From Streptomyces phaeolivaceus (lineage in GTDB: Bacteria > Actinomycetota > Actinomycetes > Streptomycetales > Streptomycetaceae): a stretch of DNA of 64,000 nt. Shown piece by piece: positions 16,952 through 24,655 of this stretch. Positions within the stretch are counted from its first letter, which is position 1; each line of letters begins with the position of its first letter. The position numbers and the translations under genes were made by a program. The notes under the pieces were generated by a model. It saw nothing but the letters and a program-made list of their open reading frames with translations, did not search any database and was not told where the DNA came from. The stretch is taken from assembly GCF_009184865.1 (NCBI RefSeq), contig NZ_CP045096.1, positions 5,208,001 through 5,272,000 of the forward strand. Reading direction: 5' to 3'.

Positions 16952-17515
16952 GAGTGGCCTCACTGAGTGGTCCGGCTTCGGTCCGGCTTCGGTACGACTT
17001 CGGCCTGAATGACCCCCTGGCTGGCCTCGGCCCTGACGAGCCCGGTCATTATGGGGACCGTCCGGCGACCGGGGCAACGAACGCCCGTGCGACCGTCGGG
17101 GCGGCGTCGAGAGCCCCCGCCGGGGCCGGGAGGACGTACGACCGCGGCCGTCGCCGCATCCGCCCGGACCCCCATGTGCCGCCGGGACCAGGTGGAAAGC
17201 CGTTTCGTCGGGACGGTGGGCGAAGGTGTCGCCGGCCCGGATTCTCGGTCCGGTTGGCGACCTTGGCGCCAAGTGCCCCTATTGGGGCGTGGAAGTCATC
17301 AATTGCCGCTTTGGTAAAGCGGGTCGATCGATTCCATCGTGCGCATTTCGGTCGTGACACATGTCACGCAAGTGAGAGGTGTGCAAGGGGTGGGTGTGGA
17401 ACGGCCGCCCAAGAAGTTCGGTTCGGCGGCAACCAATCCCCGATCCGCGACCACACAGAGCCGTAACTCCCTTCGCGGGAGCCTCACATGAACCACGTTA
17501 CGTAAGGACTCATCC
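16952..17515. other. 564-base divergent intergenic region between the CAP protein and pectate lyase genes
   Basis: Next to the CAP gene are short repeats of GTCCGGCTTCG (about 16971-17003). The right half is less G+C-rich and should hold the pectate lyase promoter and the Crp-like site at 17354-17367. I see no convincing small gene here. Confidence 0.6.
17354..17367. promoter_or_regulatory. Candidate Crp-type binding site upstream of pectate lyase
   Basis: GTGACACATGTCAC has GTGAC and GTCAC arms around four bases and fits the GTG-N6-GNCAC pattern reported for Streptomyces Crp. It lies about 150 bases before the pectate lyase start, in the divergent region, so it could act on either gene. This is a pattern match only. 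Confidence 0.4.
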
Positions 17516-18871
17516 GTGGCCTCTGCCTCCTCGCGCCCCTCCCACCGCCGGTCCCTCCGCAAGCGTCGGACCCTCGTGGTCTCCGCCGCCGCCGTGGCCG
17601 CGGCCGTCGGCGTCGGCGCCGTCGTGATGAACGCCAGCGCGACCGCGACCGTGGACCTGTACCACCAGGTGCTGCCCGCCAAGGACGGCTGGGCGGCGTC
17701 CGGTTCCGGTACGACCGGCGGGACGAAGGCCGACGCGGCGCACACCTTCACGGTGTCGACCCGGGCGCAGCTGGTGAAGGCGCTGGGCTCCGCGACCGAC
17801 ACCACACCCCGGATCATCAAGGTCAAGGGCACGATCGACGCCAACACCAATGACTCCGGCAAGAAGCTGACCTGCGCGGACTACGCCTCAGGCACCGGCT
17901 ACTCGCTCTCCGCCTACCTCAAGGCGTTCGCCCCGTCGACGTACGGCAAGAAGGCGCCCAAGGGCACCCAGGAGACCGCCCGCGAGGCCGCCGAGACCAA
18001 GCAGAAGAAGAACATCGTCTTCAAGGTGCCCGCCAACACCACCGTCGTGGGCGTCCCCGGCACCAAGGCGGGCATCCTCGGCGGCAGCCTCCAGGTGCAG
18101 AACGTCAAGAACGTCATCGTCCGCAACCTGACCTTCGCGGACACCCGGGACTGCTTCCCGCAGTGGGACCCCACCGACGGCTCCTCGGGCGAGTGGAACT
18201 CCAACTACGACTCCGTCACGCTGCGCGGCGCGACCAACGTCTGGGCGGACCACAACACGTTCACCGACGCGCCGACCTTCGACAAGACCGAGGCGACGTA
18301 CTACGGCCGCAAGTACCAGGTCCACGACGGCGCGCTGGACATCACCAACGGCTCCGACCTGGTGACCGTCGAGCGCAACCGGTTCCTCAACCACGACAAG
18401 ACGATGCTGATCGGCTCCAGCGACACCGACTCCACCGGCAAGCTGCGCGTGACGATCCACCACAACCTGTGGAAGGGCATCGTGCAGCGGGCGCCGCTGG
18501 CCCGCATCGGCCAGATCCACCTCTACAACAACGTCTACGACATCACCACGGTCAACGGCTACGCCCCCAAGTACAGCCTCGACTCCCGCGCCAAGGCCCA
18601 GGTCGTCGCCGAGCGCAACGTCTGGAAGACCCCCGCCGACGCGAAGGTCGCCAAGCTGCTGAGCGGCGACGGCACCGGCTCGGTCGCCGGCACCGGCAAC
18701 CTGGTCAACGGCAAGGCCACCGATCTCGTCGCCGCGTACAACGCCGCGAACTCGAAGAAGCTGAAGAAGACGGTCAATTGGACCCCGCCCCTCACCGCCG
18801 GCCTCCAGACCGCGGTCACCGCCCTCCGCACCGACCTGTCCGGCACGACGGGCGCCGGCGCCCTCTCCTGA
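17516..18871 (+). CDS. Secreted pectate lyase (polysaccharide lyase family 1)
   Basis: A 451-residue protein, GTG 17516 preceded by AAGGA. An N-terminal basic region and hydrophobic segment (about 20-45) target it for export. The mature part is a parallel beta-helix pectate lyase that cleaves polygalacturonate by beta-elimination using calcium. Landmarks are NVIVRNLTF, the Ca-binding/catalytic block WNSNYDSVTLRGATNVWADHNTF (vWiDH motif), DGALDITNGSDLVTVERNRF, HHNLWKGIVQRAPLARIGQIHLYNNVY (catalytic Arg). The length is typical. A strong terminator follows 30 bases after the stop. Pectin degradation suggests growth on plant material. Confidence 0.93.
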   Translation: MASASSRPSHRRSLRKRRTLVVSAAAVAAAVGVGAVVMNASATATVDLYHQVLPAKDGWAASGSGTTGGTKADAAHTFTVSTRAQLVKALGSATDTTPRIIKVKGTIDANTNDSGKKLTCADYASGTGYSLSAYLKAFAPSTYGKKAPKGTQETAREAAETKQKKNIVFKVPANTTVVGVPGTKAGILGGSLQVQNVKNVIVRNLTFADTRDCFPQWDPTDGSSGEWNSNYDSVTLRGATNVWADHNTFTDAPTFDKTEATYYGRKYQVHDGALDITNGSDLVTVERNRFLNHDKTMLIGSSDTDSTGKLRVTIHHNLWKGIVQRAPLARIGQIHLYNNVYDITTVNGYAPKYSLDSRAKAQVVAERNVWKTPADAKVAKLLSGDGTGSVAGTGNLVNGKATDLVAAYNAANSKKLKKTVNWTPPLTAGLQTAVTALRTDLSGTTGAGALS

Positions 18872-18901
18872 CACCGCCCCCGCTTCCTCCCCCCCCAGTA
18901 C

Positions 18902-18946
18902 GTGACGCCGTCCGGCCACCCTTCTCCGGTGGCCGGACGGCGTCAC
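18902..18946 (+). terminator. Terminator after the pectate lyase gene
   Basis: A perfect 19-base stem (18902-18920 with 18928-18946) and a 7-base loop, 30 bases after the stop codon. Confidence 0.85.
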
Positions 18947-19057
18947 CCTGTCGCCCTGGCGCCCGCCGATTCACCCCAACGCCGTGCGCAGCGCCGTCAC
19001 GGCGGCCCGAGGTCTGCCCTTGACCTGTTTTGACTGATATTGTCCGCCCCGCCGCTG

Positions 19058-19145
19058 CGAGTCCATCGAGTCCATCGAGTCGGTCGGGTCCATCGAGTCG
19101 GTCGGGTCGGTCGCATCGGGTCGGTCGAGTCGGTCGGGTCGGGCG
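19058..19145. repeat. Degenerate GAGTC(C/G)(A/G)TCG tandem repeats
   Basis: About nine imperfect units of the type GAGTCCATC and GAGTCGGTCGGGTC precede the saccharopine dehydrogenase-like gene, in the stretch that would be its 5' untranslated region. Confidence 0.7.
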
Positions 19146-19161
19146 AAAGGGGTGCTGCGCT

Positions 19162-20406
19162 GTGCGAGTTCTCATGGTGGGTGCGGGTGGAGTGGGTGGT
19201 GCCGTCGCGCGGATCGCGGCGCGGCGGTCGTTCTTCGCGCACATGGTGGTCGCCGACTACGACGTGACGCGGGCGGAGGCGGCGGTCGAGGCGCTCGGCG
19301 CGGACGGGCGGCGGTTCACGGCGGTGCGGCTGGACGCCTCGGACACCGGCGCCGTACGCGCCGCCCTGGCCGCGCACCGCTGCGACGTGCTGCTCAACGC
19401 CACCGATCCCCGGTTCGTGCTGCCGCTGTTCGAAGCCGCGCTCGCGCACGGCGCCCACTACCTGGACATGGCGATGTCCCTGTCCCGGCCGCATCCGACC
19501 CGCCCCTACGAGGAGTGCGGGGTCAAGCTGGGCGACGCCCAGTTCGCACGGGCCGACGAGTGGGAGGCGGCCGGGCGGCTCGCGCTGGTCGGCATGGGCG
19601 TCGAGCCGGGGCTGTCGGACGTCTTCGCCCGCTACGCCGCCGACGAGCTCTTCGACGAGGACGGCATCGACGAGATCGGCATCCGCGACGGCGCCGATCT
19701 CGTCGTCGACGGCTACGACTTCGCCCCCTCCTTCAGTATCTGGACGACCATCGAGGAGTGCCTCAACCCGCCGGTCGTTTACGAGCAGGGCCGGGGCTGG
19801 TTCACCACCCCGCCCTTCAGCGAGCCGGAGGTCTTCGACTTCCCCGAGGGCATCGGGCCGGTCGAGTGCGTCAACGTCGAGCACGAGGAAGTCCTGCTGG
19901 TGCCCCGGTGGTTGAAGGCCAAGCGGGTCACCTTCAAGTACGGCCTCGGGGACGAGTTCATCGGCGTGCTCAAGACCCTGCACAAGCTGGGGCTCGACCG
20001 GACGGACCCGGTCACCGTCGCCTCCGGCGCGGGCCCGGCCGCCGTCTCCCCGCGGGACGTCGTCGCCGCGTGTCTGCCCGATCCGGCCGGCCTCGGCGAC
20101 CGGATGCGCGGCCGGACGTGCGCGGGCACCTGGGTCAAGGGCGTCAAGGACGAGCGGCCCCGCGAGGTGTACCTGTACCACGTGGTCGACAACCAGTGGT
20201 CGATGCGGGAGTACGGCTCCCAGGCCGTCGTCTGGCAGACCGCGATCAACCCCGTCATCGCCCTCGAACTCATCGCCTCCGGAGCCTGGCGGGGAACCGG
20301 CGTCCTCGGCCCCGAGGCGCTGCCGCCCCGCCCCTTCCTCGATCTGCTGACGGAGTACGGCTCGCCGTGGGGCATGCGCGAGGAGCTCACAAGACCGACT
20401 GAATAG
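19162..20406 (+). CDS. Saccharopine dehydrogenase-family oxidoreductase
   Basis: A 414-residue enzyme. GTG 19162 was chosen because the N-terminus then starts directly with the nucleotide-binding strand (VRVLMVGAGGVGGAVARIAARR), with AAAGGGG about ten bases upstream. It has a Rossmann domain (about 1-125, with DVLLNATDPRFVLPLFEAALAHGAHYLD) and a large saccharopine dehydrogenase-like C-terminal domain (about 150-390, GMGVEPGLSDVFARYAADEL). Relatives include lysine pathway enzymes and carboxynorspermidine dehydrogenase; the substrate is not clear. It is followed after 59 bases by an APC permease and then a universal stress protein, so a role in amino acid or amine metabolism is plausible. Confidence 0.85.
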   Translation: MRVLMVGAGGVGGAVARIAARRSFFAHMVVADYDVTRAEAAVEALGADGRRFTAVRLDASDTGAVRAALAAHRCDVLLNATDPRFVLPLFEAALAHGAHYLDMAMSLSRPHPTRPYEECGVKLGDAQFARADEWEAAGRLALVGMGVEPGLSDVFARYAADELFDEDGIDEIGIRDGADLVVDGYDFAPSFSIWTTIEECLNPPVVYEQGRGWFTTPPFSEPEVFDFPEGIGPVECVNVEHEEVLLVPRWLKAKRVTFKYGLGDEFIGVLKTLHKLGLDRTDPVTVASGAGPAAVSPRDVVAACLPDPAGLGDRMRGRTCAGTWVKGVKDERPREVYLYHVVDNQWSMREYGSQAVVWQTAINPVIALELIASGAWRGTGVLGPEALPPRPFLDLLTEYGSPWGMREELTRPTE

Positions 20407-20465
20407 CGTAGAAAGTCCCTTAGCCCCCTGTTGTCTGGATTCACGCACAACCGGAGAGAGGGACC

Positions 20466-21974
20466 ATGGCCAACGACACCGCCGAAGCCCGCCCGCCCGA
20501 CGGCGAAGGCCTGAAGCCGAACGCGATCGGCTTCGTCGACGCGCTCGTCATCGGGCTCAACTCCACCTCCCCGGCGTACTCGTTGGCGGCGGTGATCGGC
20601 CCGGTCGTGGCGCTCGTCGGCATCTACGCCCCCGGCGTGATGGTTGCCTCCTTCGTGCCGATGCTGCTGATCGCGTCCGCGTTCTACTACCTCAACAAGG
20701 TCGACCAGGACTGCGGCACGACCTTCTCCTGGGTCACCCGGGCGATGGGACCGTGGACCGGCTGGCTCGGCGGCTGGGCCATCGCGATGACCGGCGTCCT
20801 GGTCGTCGGCTCGCTCGCGGACGTCGCCGTGAGCTTCGCCCTGCTCGCCTTCGGCCTCGACAGCTGGGTCGACAACGACGCCGTACGCCAGACGCTCACC
20901 GTGCTGCTCATCCTCGTGATGACGGCCGTCTGCGTCATCGGCACCGAGGTCTCCGCCAAGGTGCAGAACGTCCTCATCCTCGCCCAGGTCGTCTGTCTGC
21001 TCGCCTTCGCGGTCGTCGCGCTCTACCGCGTCTACGCCGACACCGGCACCCTCGACTCCATCGACCCGTCGATCACCTGGCTGGACCCCTTCGGACCCGG
21101 CGGCGCGTCCCTCACCAGCGCCCTGCTGCTGGGCGTGTTCATCTACTGGGGCTGGGAGTCGGCGGTCAACCTCACCGAGGAGGTCGAGGACTCGGCGACC
21201 GCCCCCGGCAAGGCGGGCCTGTGGTCCACGGTCATCCTGCTGGTGACGTACGTGTCGGTCGGCTACGCGGTCGTCGCCTACGCCGGCACCGAATACCTCA
21301 CCGAGAACGCCGACGACGAGGAGTACATCTTCGCGCTGCTCGCCGGTGAGGTGATGGGCGGCTGGGACTGGGTCGTCCTGCTGGCCGTCTCCACGTCCGC
21401 GCTGGCCTCCACCCAGACGACGATCATCCCGGCCTCCCGCACCGCGCTGTCCATGGCCCGACGGCACGCGCTGCCCCGGCACTTCGCACACATCAGCCAC
21501 CGGTTCCGCACACCCGACGTGAGCACCTGGTGGGTCGCCGGCATCGCCATCACCTGGTACGTCGTCGTCAACGAGATCAGCGAGAACGCCCTCTTCGACT
21601 CGCTCACCGCGCTCTCCCTGCTGATCTCCTTCTACTACGCGCTCACCGGCCTCGCCTGCGCGCTCTACTACCGCCGCCATCTCACCGAGAGCCCGCACCA
21701 CTTCCTGCTCATCGGCCTCGGCCCGCTGGTCGGCGCCGGACTGTTGGCCTGGCTGCTCGTCGAATCGGTCTCCGACATGTCCGACCCCGCCAACTCCTAC
21801 AGCGGCGTCTCCTGGTTCGGGCTGGGCCCACCGCTGGTCATCGGTATCGGCATCGCGCTCATGGGCGTGGTGATCATGCTCGTCCTGCGGTTCGTGACAC
21901 CCGCCTTCTGGTCGGAACGCCCGAGCGTGGCCGACCCCGCACTCGTCCATGACACGCACGGCAAGGAGTCCTGA
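20466..21974 (+). CDS. APC-superfamily amino acid/amine permease
   Basis: A 502-residue integral membrane protein with about 12 hydrophobic helices. Ribosome-binding site GGAGAGAGG precedes ATG 20466. The first helix carries the family opening (IGFVDALVIGLNSTSPAYSLAAVIGPVVALVG), and helix 6 has the conserved IYWGWESAVNLTEEVEDSA segment typical of bacterial APC transporters. It probably imports an amino acid or polyamine with protons. It is in an apparent operon with the upstream saccharopine dehydrogenase-like gene and the downstream universal stress protein. Confidence 0.9.
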   Translation: MANDTAEARPPDGEGLKPNAIGFVDALVIGLNSTSPAYSLAAVIGPVVALVGIYAPGVMVASFVPMLLIASAFYYLNKVDQDCGTTFSWVTRAMGPWTGWLGGWAIAMTGVLVVGSLADVAVSFALLAFGLDSWVDNDAVRQTLTVLLILVMTAVCVIGTEVSAKVQNVLILAQVVCLLAFAVVALYRVYADTGTLDSIDPSITWLDPFGPGGASLTSALLLGVFIYWGWESAVNLTEEVEDSATAPGKAGLWSTVILLVTYVSVGYAVVAYAGTEYLTENADDEEYIFALLAGEVMGGWDWVVLLAVSTSALASTQTTIIPASRTALSMARRHALPRHFAHISHRFRTPDVSTWWVAGIAITWYVVVNEISENALFDSLTALSLLISFYYALTGLACALYYRRHLTESPHHFLLIGLGPLVGAGLLAWLLVESVSDMSDPANSYSGVSWFGLGPPLVIGIGIALMGVVIMLVLRFVTPAFWSERPSVADPALVHDTHGKES

Positions 21975-21979
21975 CGGAT

Positions 21980-22402
21980 ATGGCGATCGTTCTCGGATAC
22001 GACGAGTCGCCGGGCGCGCTGCGGGCGCTGCGGGTCGCGATCGAGGTGGCGGCCGTGTACGGCGAACCCCTGGTGCTCGTCTACGGGGCGGCTGCCCCCG
22101 GCGGCAAGGGTGAGGAGTACCGGACCCACCGCGAGGCCCTTCACCAGGCCGGACGGGTCGCACTCGACCACGCGGTGGCGGCGGCCGACGAGGCCGGCGT
22201 ACCGACCACCGTCGAACTCGTCGACGAGAAACCGGCCCAGGCCCTGCTCGACGCCGCCGCGCGCCACGGCGGGCGGCTCATCGTCGTCGGCACCTGGGGC
22301 GAGAGCCCGATGCGCGGCGCGCTGCTCGGCTCGACCCCGCACAAGCTCCTCCACCTCTCCCGCCTTCCCGTTCTCTGCGTGCCGGACGACGAGGAGGGAT
22401 GA
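21980..22402 (+). CDS. Universal stress protein (UspA family)
   Basis: A 140-residue single-domain Usp. It starts five bases after the permease stop, with AAGGAG within the permease end as ribosome-binding site, so translation is probably coupled. The fold is IVLGYDESPGALRALRVAIEVAAVYGEPLVLVYG, then VELVDEKPAQALLDAAARHGGRLIVVGTWGESPMRGALLGSTPHKLLHLSRLPVLCVP. The G-x2-G-x9-G-(S/T) ATP-binding signature is present only in part (TWGESPMRGALLGST). It probably modulates the permease or responds to starvation. Confidence 0.92.
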   Translation: MAIVLGYDESPGALRALRVAIEVAAVYGEPLVLVYGAAAPGGKGEEYRTHREALHQAGRVALDHAVAAADEAGVPTTVELVDEKPAQALLDAAARHGGRLIVVGTWGESPMRGALLGSTPHKLLHLSRLPVLCVPDDEEG

Positions 22403-22432
22403 GGGGAGGCGGCGGCCATCAGGTCAACTTGT

Positions 22433-22461
22433 CAACCCGTCAACCCGTCAACCCGTCATCG
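22433..22461. repeat. GTCAACCC tandem repeat
   Basis: About four units of GTCAACCC(C) lie between the Usp stop and the end of the convergent PH-domain gene, running into its stop region. Confidence 0.7.
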
Positions 22462-22821
22462 GGCCACGAACTGCGTGAGGATCGCCTGCACCTCGTAGAT
22501 GTCCACACCCTTGGTGAACGTCTTCTGGATCGGTTCGTGCGTGCCCGACAGCCAGATCTTCAGCTCGGCGTCGAGGTCGAAGTGACCGGCCGTCTCCACC
22601 GAGAAGTGCGTGATGCTCCGGTACGGGACCGAGTGGTACTCCACCTTCTTCCCGGTCAGCCCCTGCTTGTCGACCAGGATCAGCCGCCGGTCGGTGAACA
22701 GGATCGTGTCCCGGATCAACAGGAACGAGGCCTGAACCTGCTCCCCGTGCCCCAGAAGCCGTCCGTAGTCCTGCTGCGCCTTGCCGGGACTGACGGTGTG
22801 CGCGTTTCCGAACAGTGCCAT
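22456..22821 (-). CDS. Bacterial PH-domain protein (bPH/YvbH-like)
   Basis: A 121-residue single-domain protein. The sequence fits the bacterial PH domain family (DUF1696): an opening helix, then beta strands with EQVQASFLLIRDTILFTDRRLILVDKQG, YHSVPYRSITHFSVETAGHFDLDAELKIWLSG and a C-terminal helix (VDIYEVQAILTQFV). The length is typical. The function of these small proteins is not established; some are envelope-stress related. Confidence 0.88.
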   Translation of the reverse strand: MALFGNAHTVSPGKAQQDYGRLLGHGEQVQASFLLIRDTILFTDRRLILVDKQGLTGKKVEYHSVPYRSITHFSVETAGHFDLDAELKIWLSGTHEPIQKTFTKGVDIYEVQAILTQFVAR

Positions 22822-22873
22822 GCACGGGGAGACGCGCGGCCGGGCGTACGGGTTGCTTTCCGCCCAAGCCGCG

Positions 22874-23290
22874 CTATTCGCTCGCGCCGTCCTCGGCCTT
22901 GCTCGCGTAGCGCGGCAGGTTCTCGGTCGAGATGGTCCAGTCCCCGATGGTGACGTCCTCGCCGTAGACGAAGTCCTTGCGGGTCGCGTAGCGGGGGCCG
23001 TCCGGGGTGGAGTGGATGTCGGTGAGGACGGCGCCGTCTCCCGCGCGGGGGTCGAAGATCGCGTAGACGGCGATGCCCATCAGCGGGTAGTCGCGCATCT
23101 TGGTGACCCGGTCGTTGTCCGGGTTGGAGCGGGAGACGACCTCGATGGCGGCCACGAGGGCGCGCGGGTCGAAGGAGCCGGGGACGTCCATGTCCGCCAT
23201 CGCGATCACCATCACATCGGGGCGGCGCATGATGCCTTCGGCCTCGTCCTCGACATCGGGCTCGCCGGTGTGGGCCACGATCTCTTCCAC
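22874..23290 (-). pseudogene. C-terminal two-thirds of a Uma2-family (PD-(D/E)XK) gene
   Basis: The frame ending at 22874 reads EGIMRRPDVMVIAMADMDV, then LVAAIEVVSRSNPDNDRVTKMRDYPLMGIAVYAIFDPR, which is the catalytic core of Uma2 (DUF820) proteins (P-D-x-V, E-V-x-S, D-x-x-x-K-x-x-x-Y). Upstream it merges at about 23284-23295 into the 3' part of metG in another frame, with no start of its own. It is a remnant produced by the deletion that truncated metG. An intact, divergent Uma2 gene is at 51790. Confidence 0.8.
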
Positions 23291-24560
23291 GGCTCCTGCT
23301 CCGTGATGTAGCCGTTGACCTGCTTGACGAAGTCGAAGACGGCGAGGATGCCGCCCTGGAAGTCCAGCTCGTCGCCGATCTTCCGGTCGGCCTCGGCGAC
23401 CGCCTTGGCCAGGCCGTCGTGCAGCGCCTTCTCGGCCTCGCCGTCGGCCGTGGCCTCCGGCAGGGTGCCCTCGAAGTACTTGCCGACCATGGCCGCGACG
23501 CGGGAGGCGAGGTTGCCGTAGTCGTTCGCCAGCTCGCTCGTGTAGCGGGCGGAGAAGTCCTCCCAGGAGAACGAGCCGTCCTGGCCGAAGGCGATCGCGC
23601 GCAGGAAGTACCAGCGGTAGGCGTCGACACCGAAGTGCGAGGTCAGGTCCTGCGGCTTGATGCCGGTCAGGTTCGACTTCGACATCTTCTCGCCGCCGAC
23701 CATCAGCCAGCCGTTCGCCGCGATCTTCCCGGGGAGGGGCAGGCCCTGCGCCATCAGCATCGCCGGCCAGATCACCGCGTGGAAGCGGAGGATGTCCTTG
23801 CCGACGAGGTGGACGTCCGCCGGGAAGGTGGCCTCGAACTTCTCCAGGTTCTCGTTGTAGCCGACCGCCGTGGCGTAGTTGAGCAGCGCGTCGACCCACA
23901 CGTAGATCACGTGCTTCTGGTCCCACGGGATCGGGATGCCCCAGTCGAAGGTCGAGCGGGAGACCGACAGGTCCTGAAGGCCCTGGCGGACGAAGTTCAC
24001 CACCTCGTTGCGCGCGGACTCGGGCTGGATGAAGCCGGGGTTCGCCTCGTAGTGGGCGAGGAGCTTGTCGCCGTACTCGCTCAGCTTGAAGAAGTAGTTC
24101 TCCTCGCTGAGGATCTCCACCGGCTTCTTGTGGATCGGGCAGAGCTTCTGACCCGCGAAGTCGCCTTCGCCGTCGAGCAGTTCGCCCGGAAGCTTGTACT
24201 CCTCGCAGCCGACGCAGTACGGGCCCTCGTAGCCGCCCTTGTAGATCTCGCCCTTGTCGTACAGGTCCTGCACGAACTCCTGGACGCGGTCGGTGTGCCG
24301 CTTCTGCGTGGTGCGGATGAAGTCGTCGTTCGCGATCTCCAGGTGCTCCCAGAGGGGCTTCCACGCCTCCTCGACGAGCTTGTCGCACCACTCCTGCGGA
24401 GTCACTCCGTTGGCGTCGGCGGTGCGCATGATCTTCTGACCGTGCTCGTCCGTGCCGGTGAGGTACCACACCTTCTCGCCGCGCTGGCGGTGCAGTAGTA
24501 AATGGGGGTGGAGACGTAGAACGCCTTGCCACCCTGCTTCTCGGTTCCAGTGGCCGCCAT
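23284..24560 (-). pseudogene. metG: Methionyl-tRNA synthetase gene with an internal deletion and a lost 3' end
   Basis: ATG 24560 opens as normal MetRS (MAATGTEKQGGKAFYVSTPIYY). At about 24491-24495 the sequence then jumps to HRQRGEKVWYLTGTDEHG in a different frame. About 20 codons are missing, including the HLGH (HIGH-type) ATP-binding motif. The rest of the catalytic domain is present in frame: zinc-knuckle cysteines (CVGCEEYK), WVDALLNYATAVGY, and the KMSKS motif (GGEKMSKSNL). The 3' end stops at NGYITEQEPWK, where it joins a Uma2 remnant, so most of the anticodon-binding domain is gone. As written it cannot make active enzyme. MetRS is essential, so another gene must exist or the sequence is wrong here. 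Confidence 0.88.
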
Positions 24561-24611
24561 GCCGAAATCCTGCTGGCCGAGTGAAGATCGACTCACACGC
24601 GTTTCGGGTGG

Positions 24612-24645
24612 CGGACGGGCCCCGGCCTTCGCCTGGGCCCGTCCG
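24612..24645 (-). terminator. Hairpin between the vWA gene and metG
   Basis: An 11-base stem (24612-24622 with 24635-24645) around a 12-base loop, 11 bases after the stop of the vWA gene. It probably ends that transcript. Confidence 0.65.
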
Positions 24646-24655
24646 ACCTGTGTGG

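Noticed and set aside
19020..19045. A sigma-70-type promoter (TTGACC...TATTGT) before the saccharopine dehydrogenase-like gene
   Set aside because: The spacing is only 12 bases, too short for a standard promoter, so I did not list it.
24491..24560. A normal short leader peptide gene in place of the metG start
   Set aside because: The peptide matches the conserved MetRS N-terminus exactly up to STPIYY, so it is the broken start of metG rather than an independent gene.
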